DNA of 22,725 nt, taken from QZKY01 sp964488675 (GTDB lineage Bacteria > Pseudomonadota > Gammaproteobacteria > Burkholderiales > Burkholderiaceae_D). Shown here one piece after another: positions 1-7,621 of the stretch (position 1 is the first letter of the stretch; every line of letters begins with the position of its first letter). The notes below the pieces were generated by a model. It had not been told where the DNA came from. It made no database searches and worked only from the letters and a program-made list of their open reading frames with translations. Made by a program: the position numbers and the translations under genes. Where the stretch lies: positions 1 through 22,725 of the forward strand of contig CAZAWA010000024.1 in the NCBI GenBank assembly GCA_964488675.1. Direction: 5' to 3'.

Positions 1-44
1 CGCGTTATTAGTCTGGGAGGAGCTTAATGGCCGCCAGATTTGGC

Positions 45-1328
45 CTACGGCAGCACGGACTCCAGCGCGAACAGGTCGGGCGCGCTTTCTCGTCTGCGGA
101 TAAGGTGTGCCTTGTCGCCATCGACCATGACCTCGGCAGCGCGGGCGCGGGTGTTGTAGTTCGACGCCATCGTCATCCCGTAGGCGCCGGCCGACATGAT
201 TGCCAGCAGGTCGCCGGGTTGCACGGCGAGCGCGCGTTCGCGCGCGAGCCAGTCGCCGGACTCGCATACCGGCCCGACGACATCCCAGGTCTTTGACGGC
301 AGGTCGCGCTGTACAACCGGCAGCACGCGATGCCAGGCTTCATACATCGCCGGCCGCATCAGGTCGTTCATGGCGGCATCGACAATGGCGAAATTTTTTA
401 CCGGCCCGTCTTTCAGGTACTGGATTTCGGTCAGCAGTACGCCGGCATTGCCGGAGATGGAGCGGCCCGGCTCGAACATGATCTGGATGGGTCGGCCCTG
501 ATGCGTGTGCAGTCGCCAATGGTTTACCCGTGAGAACAGGCGTTCCAGGTAGTCGGCAATTTTGACCGGCTGCTCCTCATTGTAGGTAATGCCGATGCCA
601 CCGCCGATGTCAAGGTGGTGCAGGCGGATGCCTTCGTGTGCCAGGCGGTCGACCAGTTCGATCATTTTCTCCAGCGCAGCCAGAAGTGGCGCGTCATCCA
701 GCAGTTGCGAACCGATATGGCAGTCGATGCCGACGACGGCGATGTGCGGCAACGAGGCGGCGATACGGTAGCAGTCCAGCGCCTCGTGGTAGCCGATGCC
801 GAACTTGTTTTCCTTCAGTCCGGTCGAAATATAGGGATGGGTGTTCGCGTCCACATCCGGGTTGACGCGGAAAGACACCGGTGCCTGTTTGCGCATTTCA
901 CGGGCGATATCATTGAGACGATGCAGTTCTGGCAGTGATTCCACATTGAAGCAAAGAATCTCATGCGAAAGCGCAAGACGGATTTCATCAACCGATTTGC
1001 CGACGCCTGAAAAAATCACTTTGCGCGGGTCGCCGCCGGCTGCGATCACACGCAGCAGTTCGCCGCCGGATACGATATCGAACCCCGAACCCAGACGGCC
1101 AAGCTGGTTTAGCACCGCGAGATTCGAGTTGGATTTGACCGAGAAGCAAATCAGTGCCGGGTCGTCTCCCTGACCGAACTGGCGACAGGCGTTTGCATAG
1201 GCCGCGTAATTGTCCGTCAGCGCCTGTTTGGAATAGACATAGGCGGGCGTGCCGAACTGCCTGGCGATGTCAGTCAGGGGCGCGCGCTCGGCGCATAGCA
1301 CGCCGTTCAGGTAAGAAAAAGTTGACAT
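45..1328 (-). CDS. lysA: Diaminopimelate decarboxylase LysA
   Basis: This PLP-dependent enzyme decarboxylates meso-diaminopimelate to L-lysine, the last step of lysine synthesis, in the cytoplasm. The 427 residues match the usual family length. Visible fold-type III motifs are the PLP lysine in CFSVKSN (K65), HIGSQ (204-208), the glycine-rich phosphate loop GGGIGI (242-247), EPGRS (286-290) and CESGDWLA (355-362), whose cysteine is the catalytic residue contributed across the dimer. The ATG lies 3 nt after the lptM stop with no clear Shine-Dalgarno sequence, so translation is probably coupled to lptM. The lptM-lysA pairing is common in proteobacteria. No terminator is visible in the 44 bases left after the stop. 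Identification is firm. Confidence 0.97.
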   Translation of the reverse strand: MSTFSYLNGVLCAERAPLTDIARQFGTPAYVYSKQALTDNYAAYANACRQFGQGDDPALICFSVKSNSNLAVLNQLGRLGSGFDIVSGGELLRVIAAGGDPRKVIFSGVGKSVDEIRLALSHEILCFNVESLPELHRLNDIAREMRKQAPVSFRVNPDVDANTHPYISTGLKENKFGIGYHEALDCYRIAASLPHIAVVGIDCHIGSQLLDDAPLLAALEKMIELVDRLAHEGIRLHHLDIGGGIGITYNEEQPVKIADYLERLFSRVNHWRLHTHQGRPIQIMFEPGRSISGNAGVLLTEIQYLKDGPVKNFAIVDAAMNDLMRPAMYEAWHRVLPVVQRDLPSKTWDVVGPVCESGDWLARERALAVQPGDLLAIMSAGAYGMTMASNYNTRARAAEVMVDGDKAHLIRRRESAPDLFALESVLP

Positions 1329-1331
1329 GGT

Positions 1332-1547
1332 CTACGGTGACGAGGGTTTGCCCGGGGGAGTCGGCTCGGGCTTGACTGTAATGCGTTCATTGGGCAGCGT
1401 GGGGGTGGTCTGTTTGCCGGTTGCCGGTGATTTTTTCGCCGGCTTTTCGCCTGGCATGTACAGCGGTCCGCGCTGGCCACAGGCGACGAGCGTGCCTGCA
1501 AACACAAGAATCACAGCAATGCCAAGCGCAGGGAAATAGGTTTTCAC
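1332..1547 (-). CDS. lptM: Small lipoprotein LptM (YifL-like)
   Basis: This is a 71-residue predicted outer-membrane lipoprotein. A hydrophobic signal segment (about residues 6-20) leads to the lipobox LVAC with C23 as the lipidated cysteine, followed at once by GQRGPLYMP, the hallmark of the YifL/LptM family. In E. coli LptM helps the LptD-LptE lipopolysaccharide translocon form its correct disulfides; the same role here is inferred from the family. The tail is low-complexity, rich in Pro, Lys and Thr. The start is GTG (1545-1547), chosen because it gives a normal signal-peptide length; no good ribosome-binding site is visible. It lies immediately upstream of lysA and is divergent from cyaY. 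Confidence 0.85.
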   Translation of the reverse strand: MKTYFPALGIAVILVFAGTLVACGQRGPLYMPGEKPAKKSPATGKQTTPTLPNERITVKPEPTPPGKPSSP

Positions 1548-1587
1548 GAGTAGAATTCAGCCAGACCGAAAGATATGGGAGTGTAGC

Positions 1588-1923
1588 ATGAACGAATCGG
1601 AATTTCTGAAGCTGGCGGAAGTCGCGTTGTCGCAAATAGAGGACGCATTAGACGATGCGTCTGCTGGTAAGGGCATCGACATTGAATGTGCGCGCAGCGG
1701 CAATGTGCTGGAAATTGAATTTGTTAACAACGGCACGAAAATTATCATCAACAGCCAGGTAGCCATGCAGGAAATCTGGGTGGCGGCGAAATCAGGCGGC
1801 TTTCATTTCCGGTGGCGCAAAGGCAAATGGGTCGATACGCGCGATGGTGGCGAGCTGTTCTCCGCGCTGTCGGAAATGGTGAGCATGCAGGCGGAGTGCG
1901 CCGTTACGCTCACCGGGATTTGA
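1588..1923 (+). CDS. cyaY: Frataxin-like iron-sulfur protein CyaY
   Basis: This 111-residue protein has the full length of bacterial frataxin. Frataxin binds iron and modulates the IscS/IscU cysteine-desulfurase complex during Fe-S cluster assembly in the cytoplasm. The N-terminal helix is acidic (IEDALDDAS, about 17-25), followed by the beta-sheet core containing GNVLEIEF and NNGTKIIIN. The conserved segment QEIWVAAKSGGFHF (about 61-74) and the WVDTRDG turn then follow. The ATG has a GGGAG ribosome-binding site 7-8 nt upstream. A TAGAAT hexamer at 1550-1555 could be a -10 element, but no convincing -35 is seen. Its 3' end overlaps the convergent mrcA by 14 bp. In many genomes cyaY also lies next to lptM-lysA and a PBP1A gene, which fits. 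Confidence 0.95.
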   Translation: MNESEFLKLAEVALSQIEDALDDASAGKGIDIECARSGNVLEIEFVNNGTKIIINSQVAMQEIWVAAKSGGFHFRWRKGKWVDTRDGGELFSALSEMVSMQAECAVTLTGI

Positions 1924-4309
1924 CAGGCGGCTCTTCGGCTTTCGGTTTTGCCCCACGGTCGCTGTCGAACGCATCAACATTGCCATCCCACGGGAAACTG
2001 TCGAGGGAGGCAGGCGGTCTCTCATCGACTCCGATGCTGCGCACGCCAGCGCCAGGGGGATTCTCGACATAATGGTATTCGCCGCCGCTCTGCGCCAGTC
2101 CTTTTGGCGCGGCGCGGGATTCTACCGGAATGTCTTTCAGCGCTTTTTGCATGTATCCAATCCAGATCGGAAGCGCCAGTCCTCCGCCGGTTTCCCGGCT
2201 GCCCAGATTGCGTGGCTGGTCATAGCCGATCCACGCTGCTCCGGCGATGCGGTACTGGTAACCGACAAACCAGGCATCGTGCGAGTCGTTGGTGGTGCCT
2301 GTCTTGCCGGCAAGATCGGGGCGTGCCAGCGTTTGCCCGGCTCTGGCTGCCGTGCCGCGCCTGACCACATCCTTCATCATGCTGTCCATCATGAAGGCAT
2401 TGCGTTCGTCGATGACGCGCAGGGATTCGTTACCCGCTTTTTCGGGCGTGACCTGCGACAGGGTTTTGCCGGCCGTACTGGTTACCTTTGATATCAGATG
2501 CGGGTTGATTTTGTAACCGCCGTTGGCGAATACCGAGTAGGCTGTGACCATCTGCAGTGGCGTGACCGCGCCCGCACCCAGCGCCAGCGTCAAATAAGGC
2601 GGGTTCTTCTCAGCGTCGAAACCAAAGCGGGTGATGTATTCTTGCCCGTACTGTGCGCCAATCTTGTCCAGTATGCGGATAGACACCATATTTTTCGAGT
2701 GAGTCAGGCCAGTGCGCATCGACATCGGGCCGGCGTACTTGTTGTCGTAGTTTTTCGGCTCCCATGCCTGCCCGCCGGTCTGTCCGGCGGAATAGGTAAT
2801 CGGGGAGTCATTGATGATGGTGGCTGGTGACAGCCCTTTTTCCAGGGACGCGGAATAGATGAAGGGCTTGAACGACGAGCCCGGCTGACGCCACGCCTGC
2901 GTCACATGGTTGAATTTGTTGCGATTGAAATCGAAACCGCCAACAAGTGCGCGGATAGCGCCGTCGTTCGTGTTGATGGCGACAAATGCAGCCTCAACCT
3001 GGGGCATCTGGGTGACGGCCCAGTTCTTCCCGTCATTCACGACACGGATGACGGAGCCGCGCTTGATTTGTCTGTTCGGCGAGGCAGTGCTTGCTAGCCC
3101 CGTCTTCGCCAGATCCAGGCCGGTGCCGGTGACGCTTATTTCATCGCCGGACGACAGCACCGCGCGCACCAGCTTCGGGGTTGCCTCAATCACGACAGCG
3201 GGCACCAGTTCGTCGCTTTCCGGATAATCGGCCAGCTCCGTTTCAATCGCGTCGGCAGCCTCGTCCTTGTCGCGCGGGATCTCCATGTAGCCTTCGGGGC
3301 CGCGATAGCCATGCCGCTTTTCGTAATCCATCACACCCTTGCGCAGTGCCTGATACGCCGCTTCCTGCTCGGCTTTCGTGATGGTCGTGTAGACATTCAG
3401 GCCGCGCGTATAGGTTTCTTCCTTGTACTGTTCGTAGATGAGGATGCGCGCCATTTCAGCGACATATTCGGCATGCACGCTGAACTGGCTGCTGTCGGTT
3501 TTGACCTTCAGCTCTTCCTTTTTCGCCTGCTCATATTCGGCGTCGGTGATGTACCTGGAGGCATGCATCCGCTGCAGGATGTATTGCTGGCGAATTTTGG
3601 CGCGCGTCGGATTGGCAACCGGGTTAAAAGCTGATGGCGCTTTCGCCAGTCCGGCCAGCATCGCTGACTCTGCAACCGTTATTTCCTTGAGTGATTTGCC
3701 GAAATAGATTTGCGCCGCCGAAGAAAAGCCGAATGCGCGCTGTCCCAGATAGATCTGGTTCATGTAGATTTCGAGGATCTGATCCTTGGTCAGTTCTTTT
3801 TCGATTTTCCACGCCAGCAGGACTTCATACAGCTTGCGCTTGTAGGTTTGTTCGCTGGTAAGGAAAAAGTTGCGAGCGACCTGCTGCGTGATGGTTGATG
3901 CGCCCTGCCGGCTGCCGCCGGTTACATTGCGCAACGCAGCGCGCAGGATGCCAATGTAGTCCACCCCGCTATGCTGATAGAAACGGTTATCCTCAATTGC
4001 CAGCACGGCTTTCTGCATGACATCCGGGATGTCCTTGATGCGCACCAGGTTGCGGCGCTCCTCACCGAATTCCCCAATCAGCACATTGTCGGCCGTGTAA
4101 ATCCGCAGCGGCATCTTCGGCTGATAATCGGTGAGCGAATCCAGTGACGGGAGATTGGGGTAGGCAACGGTTAATGCAAATGTCAGCACCAGTGCGCCGA
4201 CAACGACAAAAGCGGCCATCATGGCCAGGAAGCCGAACAGGAAACGGCGCAACCAGATGGAGTTGCGTTTGGGGGCTGGTGACGGTGCTGCGGAAGTGTC
4301 TGAGGACAT
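1910..4309 (-). CDS. mrcA: Bifunctional penicillin-binding protein 1A (class A PBP)
   Basis: This inner-membrane enzyme polymerises and cross-links peptidoglycan. From the chosen ATG it has 799 residues: a transmembrane anchor (about 19-48), a GT51 glycosyltransferase domain with the catalytic glutamate in EDNRFYQH (E106) and GGSRQGASTITQQ (131-143), an OB-like insert (about 300-440), and a transpeptidase domain. The transpeptidase motifs SSFK (478-481, nucleophile S478), SKN (538-540) and KTGTT (669-673) are all present, so both activities look intact. The frame stays open to an ATG at 4399. However, a TATAAT at 4347-4352 would start RNA near 4340, downstream of the ATGs at 4399 and 4348, so 4309 is preferred. 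It is divergent from pilM, the standard ponA-pilMNOPQ arrangement. Its stop lies inside the 3' end of cyaY. Confidence 0.96.
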   Translation of the reverse strand: MSSDTSAAPSPAPKRNSIWLRRFLFGFLAMMAAFVVVGALVLTFALTVAYPNLPSLDSLTDYQPKMPLRIYTADNVLIGEFGEERRNLVRIKDIPDVMQKAVLAIEDNRFYQHSGVDYIGILRAALRNVTGGSRQGASTITQQVARNFFLTSEQTYKRKLYEVLLAWKIEKELTKDQILEIYMNQIYLGQRAFGFSSAAQIYFGKSLKEITVAESAMLAGLAKAPSAFNPVANPTRAKIRQQYILQRMHASRYITDAEYEQAKKEELKVKTDSSQFSVHAEYVAEMARILIYEQYKEETYTRGLNVYTTITKAEQEAAYQALRKGVMDYEKRHGYRGPEGYMEIPRDKDEAADAIETELADYPESDELVPAVVIEATPKLVRAVLSSGDEISVTGTGLDLAKTGLASTASPNRQIKRGSVIRVVNDGKNWAVTQMPQVEAAFVAINTNDGAIRALVGGFDFNRNKFNHVTQAWRQPGSSFKPFIYSASLEKGLSPATIINDSPITYSAGQTGGQAWEPKNYDNKYAGPMSMRTGLTHSKNMVSIRILDKIGAQYGQEYITRFGFDAEKNPPYLTLALGAGAVTPLQMVTAYSVFANGGYKINPHLISKVTSTAGKTLSQVTPEKAGNESLRVIDERNAFMMDSMMKDVVRRGTAARAGQTLARPDLAGKTGTTNDSHDAWFVGYQYRIAGAAWIGYDQPRNLGSRETGGGLALPIWIGYMQKALKDIPVESRAAPKGLAQSGGEYHYVENPPGAGVRSIGVDERPPASLDSFPWDGNVDAFDSDRGAKPKAEEPPVKSR

Positions 4310-4346
4310 GCTTGAAAGGTGCCGAAAAATCCGAAAAAGATCACGC

Positions 4347-4352
4347 ATTATA
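4347..4352 (-). promoter_or_regulatory. Probable -10 element of the mrcA promoter
   Basis: A perfect TATAAT on the minus strand lies 37 bp upstream of the chosen mrcA ATG, predicting a leader of about 30 nt. No good -35 hexamer is found at 16-18 bp spacing. The call rests on the consensus -10 and on its position relative to the conserved protein start. Confidence 0.45.
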
Positions 4353-4569
4353 CCGACATGCAAACCATATCCCCCCTCTTCGCACATTTCACAAGGCATG
4401 GCCCTTTGATCGAAAGTTTGCGCGAATGATGAAATCGTGGGATTTTAACAACGAAATAATGGCTGTCGACATTGAAATATCTGTACACTATCAAGGACTT
4501 ATTGCTACGATGCAATGCAGCATATCAACTTGATCAGCGGTGAAAACCAAGATTTAGGGAGAATCGCAC

Positions 4570-5652
4570 TTGAAAATTGATTTTGGAGCTCTGTTTTCCA
4601 AAAAGAACCCCCCGATGGTTGGATTGGACATCAGTACTTCAGGTGTCAGGCTGGTCGAGTTGTCGCGGAGCGACAAGGGGGAATACACGCTTGAATGCTA
4701 TGCATCCGAGTCGCTGCCTCGCGGCGCCATTGTGGACGGCAACATAGACAATATCGAGCATGTGACCGATGCGGTCCATCGCGTCTGGCGAAAAAGCGGA
4801 ACGAGCGCAAAAGCCGCCGTTCTCGGCATGCCGTCAGGGGCGGTCATCACTCGGAAACTGGTGCTAGCCGGAGGATTGAGCGAGGAAGAGATGGAGGCTC
4901 AGGTCGAGTCGGAAGCCAGTCAGTACATCCCGTTTGCGCTGGATGAGGTCAACCTTGATTTTGATGTGATTGGCCGCGCACCCAACTCTTCCGATGATGT
5001 CGAGGTCATGCTGGCGGCGGCGCGCAGGGAAAAAGTCGAGGATCGCGTGGCGGTGGCTGAGGGCGCCGGTCTCAAGCCTATGGTGATGGACATCGACACC
5101 CACGCTGCGCGCGCAGCGATTCAGCGAGTCATGTCTCATATGTCGTCTAGCACTGAACGGGGCCAGATTGTGGCGTTGTTCCGGATGGGGGCGCAGATTG
5201 CCAACTTCACCGTGCTGGTCGATCGCCAGGCGGTGTACGAACGCGAGCAGCCGATTGGTGGCAACCAGCTGACGCAGGATATAGTCCGCGCTTATGGCAT
5301 GTCGTTCGACGAGGCCGAGCTGAAGAAAAAAACCGGTGAGTTGCCCGGTGACTACGAACAAACAATTCTCCGCCCGTTCATGGAAACCATTGCCCAGGAA
5401 GTGACGCGCGCCATCCAGTTCTTCTTCACATCCACTCCCTACACGCGAGTCGACCATGTTTTCCTGGCCGGGGGCAGCGCGATCATACAGGGGCTCGATG
5501 AGGTTGTTGCTAACAGAACCAAGGTGAAAACTTCGGTGGTCAATACTTTCAGGGGCATGCGCCTCTCTTCCAGAATCCGGGAGCGGCAGCTGCAACAGGA
5601 AGAGCCCGCCTATCTGGTTGCCTGCGGGCTGGCGATGCGGAGGTTCGACTGA
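4570..5652 (+). CDS. pilM: Type IV pilus assembly protein PilM
   Basis: This cytoplasmic actin-like ATP-binding protein is recruited to the inner membrane by the N-terminal tail of PilN. It is part of the PilMNOP alignment complex that links the pilus motor to the PilQ secretin. It has 360 residues, normal for the family. The phosphate-binding segment VGLDISTSGVRLVEL (about 17-31) and the C-terminal FLAGGSA motif (about 298-304) are characteristic of the PilM/FtsA fold. The start codon is TTG, preceded by AGGGAG at a good distance; no better ATG is available at the conserved N-terminus MKIDFGALF. Its stop overlaps the pilN start (TGATG). It is the first gene of the operon, divergent from mrcA. 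Confidence 0.97.
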   Translation: MKIDFGALFSKKNPPMVGLDISTSGVRLVELSRSDKGEYTLECYASESLPRGAIVDGNIDNIEHVTDAVHRVWRKSGTSAKAAVLGMPSGAVITRKLVLAGGLSEEEMEAQVESEASQYIPFALDEVNLDFDVIGRAPNSSDDVEVMLAAARREKVEDRVAVAEGAGLKPMVMDIDTHAARAAIQRVMSHMSSSTERGQIVALFRMGAQIANFTVLVDRQAVYEREQPIGGNQLTQDIVRAYGMSFDEAELKKKTGELPGDYEQTILRPFMETIAQEVTRAIQFFFTSTPYTRVDHVFLAGGSAIIQGLDEVVANRTKVKTSVVNTFRGMRLSSRIRERQLQQEEPAYLVACGLAMRRFD

Positions 5653-6371
5653 TGACGATCAAGATCAACCTTCTGCCTCATCGTGAGGAAAAGCGCAAAC
5701 AGCGCGAAAAAGGCTTTTATGCACTGCTGGTGCTGGGCGCTATCGCCGGTATTTTCCTCATTGTCGTCGTTGGCGGTGTTCTCGAGGCGCTGATTGCAAG
5801 GCAGGATCAGCGCAACAGTGTCCTCAAGCAGGAAAACCAGCGCCTGGATGTGCAGATCAAGGAAATCGCAACCCTCAAGCAGGAAATTGACTCCCTGAAG
5901 GCGCGTCAGCAGGCAGTAGAGGATTTGCAGGCGGATCGCAACCAGCCGGTTTACCTGATGGACGAACTGGTGTTGCAGACGCCGGAAGGCATCTACCTGA
6001 AATCGCTGAAGCAGGATGGTCAGCGCGTGGTTCTGGCGGGTTATGCCCAGTCCAATGAGCGCGTATCCGAATTCCTGCGCAATCTGGGCAACAATTCGCC
6101 GTGGCTGGAAAAGCCCGACCTGATCGAAATCAAGTCAGTTACCCTGGGCCAGGGCCGCGACATGAAAAAGGTTTTTGATTTCACGGTCAATGTCGGCATC
6201 AAGCGACCGCGGGACAAGGATGCCGCTGCCGCGGCGACTGCAGAGAAGTCTGCTGGAGTCCCATCAGACACCGCGTCGCCTTCTGGCGCGAAACCCGGAG
6301 CCAGCGTTCCTTCGGCAGCCAGTGCGGCCGCTGCGGGGGGCGCTGCCAGTGCCAGCACGGCCAAACGATGA
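5652..6371 (+). CDS. pilN: Type IV pilus assembly protein PilN
   Basis: This bitopic inner-membrane protein uses its cytoplasmic tail to bind PilM and its periplasmic coiled coil and ferredoxin-like domain to pair with PilO. The tail motif INLLPHR (5-11), the PilM-binding signature, is present. One transmembrane segment follows (about 22-44), then a coiled coil (about 50-95) and the globular domain. Beyond the usual domain the protein ends in a tail of about 45 residues very rich in Ala, Ser and Pro, probably disordered. It starts on the last base of the pilM stop codon, so translation is likely coupled. Confidence 0.96.
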   Translation: MTIKINLLPHREEKRKQREKGFYALLVLGAIAGIFLIVVVGGVLEALIARQDQRNSVLKQENQRLDVQIKEIATLKQEIDSLKARQQAVEDLQADRNQPVYLMDELVLQTPEGIYLKSLKQDGQRVVLAGYAQSNERVSEFLRNLGNNSPWLEKPDLIEIKSVTLGQGRDMKKVFDFTVNVGIKRPRDKDAAAAATAEKSAGVPSDTASPSGAKPGASVPSAASAAAAGGAASASTAKR

Positions 6372-6386
6372 TATCGGGAATGCGCC

Positions 6387-7055
6387 ATGGCGACTAAACT
6401 GACAATTATTTCAAATTCCTTCAAGACGCAATTCAGTGGATTGCGGGGGCGGCCACCGGGTCAGTGGCCGATCATTCCGCAGCTTTTCTGCGTTTTTGGG
6501 GTGCTGGTGCTGGTCTTGTTTGTCGGCTGGTTTTTCTACTGGGATGGCCGTCTTGAAGCACTCGACAAGGGCGCGCAGGATGAAGTTAAACTGAAGGAGG
6601 CGTACAGGAGCAAGATTCAGCAGGCGGTCAACCTGGAGGCTTTGCGCAAGCAAAAAGAGCAGGTCGGACAGTATGTGCAGACGCTCGAGAAGCAATTGCC
6701 GAACAAGGCAGAAATGGATGCGCTGCTATCTGACATCAACCAGGCTGGCCTGGGCCGTGGTTTGCAGTTTGAGCTTTTCAAGCCGGGGCAGGTGGTGGTG
6801 AAGGACTATTACGCAGAACTGCCGATTGAGCTTAAAGTATCCGGCAGCTACCACGATGTCGCATCATTCACTAGCGATGTGGCGAACCTCCCCCGGATTG
6901 TGACCCTGAATAATCTGAACATCAGCACTGGCAAGGACGGCGGACTGATTCTTCATGCCACGGCAAAGACCTTCCGCTATCTGGACAAGGATGAAATCGA
7001 GGCGCAGCGCAAGGCCAAGGCGGAAGAAGCCAAGAAGAAAGGGGGCAAAAAATGA
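6387..7055 (+). CDS. pilO: Type IV pilus assembly protein PilO
   Basis: This inner-membrane partner of PilN in the pilus alignment complex has 222 residues. It contains a single transmembrane segment (about 32-51), a periplasmic coiled coil (about 52-105) and a C-terminal ferredoxin-like domain (about 110-205). The end is Lys/Glu/Ala-rich (AKAEEAKKKGGKK). The ATG follows pilN by 15 nt with only a weak ribosome-binding site. Its stop overlaps the pilP start (ATGA). Identification rests on topology, domain layout and position between pilN and pilP. Confidence 0.95.
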   Translation: MATKLTIISNSFKTQFSGLRGRPPGQWPIIPQLFCVFGVLVLVLFVGWFFYWDGRLEALDKGAQDEVKLKEAYRSKIQQAVNLEALRKQKEQVGQYVQTLEKQLPNKAEMDALLSDINQAGLGRGLQFELFKPGQVVVKDYYAELPIELKVSGSYHDVASFTSDVANLPRIVTLNNLNISTGKDGGLILHATAKTFRYLDKDEIEAQRKAKAEEAKKKGGKK

Positions 7056-7621
7056 TGCGCTCTCGGTTATCCCGTTTAATGTGTATTTCCTTGTTTGGGG
7101 TGTCGGCACTATTGGCGGGTTGCAGCCAGGATGCAGAAGTTCGGGAATGGATGGCGCAGGCAAAAAGGGAGACCAAGGTTTTTGTTCCCAAGATAGCCGA
7201 GCCCAAGACATTTGCGCCATTTGCCTATGGGCGCAAAGACAGTGTTGACCCGTTCAATCCGGTTAAACTCTCGGCAGCGATTGCCAAGTTGCGTGCGCTG
7301 TCCGGGAAAGGCATCAAGCCGGATCTGGAGAGACGGCGCGAGCCGCTTGAGCAGTACCCGCTGGATACGGTAAAGATGGTGGGCATCCTGCAAAAACCCG
7401 GCATGACTTATGCAATTTTGCAAATCGACAAAGCCGTCTTTCAGGCAAAGGTGGGCAATTATGTCGGGCAGAACTTTGGCATGATCACCAACATTACGGA
7501 AACCGGAGTCGATCTCAAGGAGATTGTTCAGGACGCATCCGGCGAGTGGGTTGAGCGCAAGGCCAGGCTGGAGCTGCAGGAAAGCAGCCAGGGTGGAAAA
7601 CAGCAGGAGAGCAAATCATGA
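7052..7621 (+). CDS. pilP: Type IV pilus lipoprotein PilP
   Basis: This periplasmic lipoprotein is anchored in the inner membrane. It connects PilN/PilO to the N0 domain of the PilQ secretin. The 189 residues begin with a lipoprotein signal peptide ending in LLAGC (lipidated C24). A disordered linker follows, with the PilP hallmark FAPFAYGRKDSVDPFNP at about 53-69. The C-terminal beta-sandwich domain contains MVGILQKPG and AKVGNYVGQNFGMI. The first ATG overlaps the pilO stop; a second ATG directly adjacent (7055) is equally possible. Its stop overlaps the first candidate pilQ start. Confidence 0.96.
   Translation: MMRSRLSRLMCISLFGVSALLAGCSQDAEVREWMAQAKRETKVFVPKIAEPKTFAPFAYGRKDSVDPFNPVKLSAAIAKLRALSGKGIKPDLERRREPLEQYPLDTVKMVGILQKPGMTYAILQIDKAVFQAKVGNYVGQNFGMITNITETGVDLKEIVQDASGEWVERKARLELQESSQGGKQQESKS

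Noticed and set aside
27..296. Plus-strand frame with a GGGAGGAG sequence before its ATG
   Set aside because: It lies antisense to the end of lysA and its translation is not protein-like. The ribosome-binding-like sequence appears accidental.
4864..5595. 243-codon open frame on the minus strand inside pilM
   Set aside because: It lies fully within conserved PilM and has a His/Arg-rich, motif-free translation.
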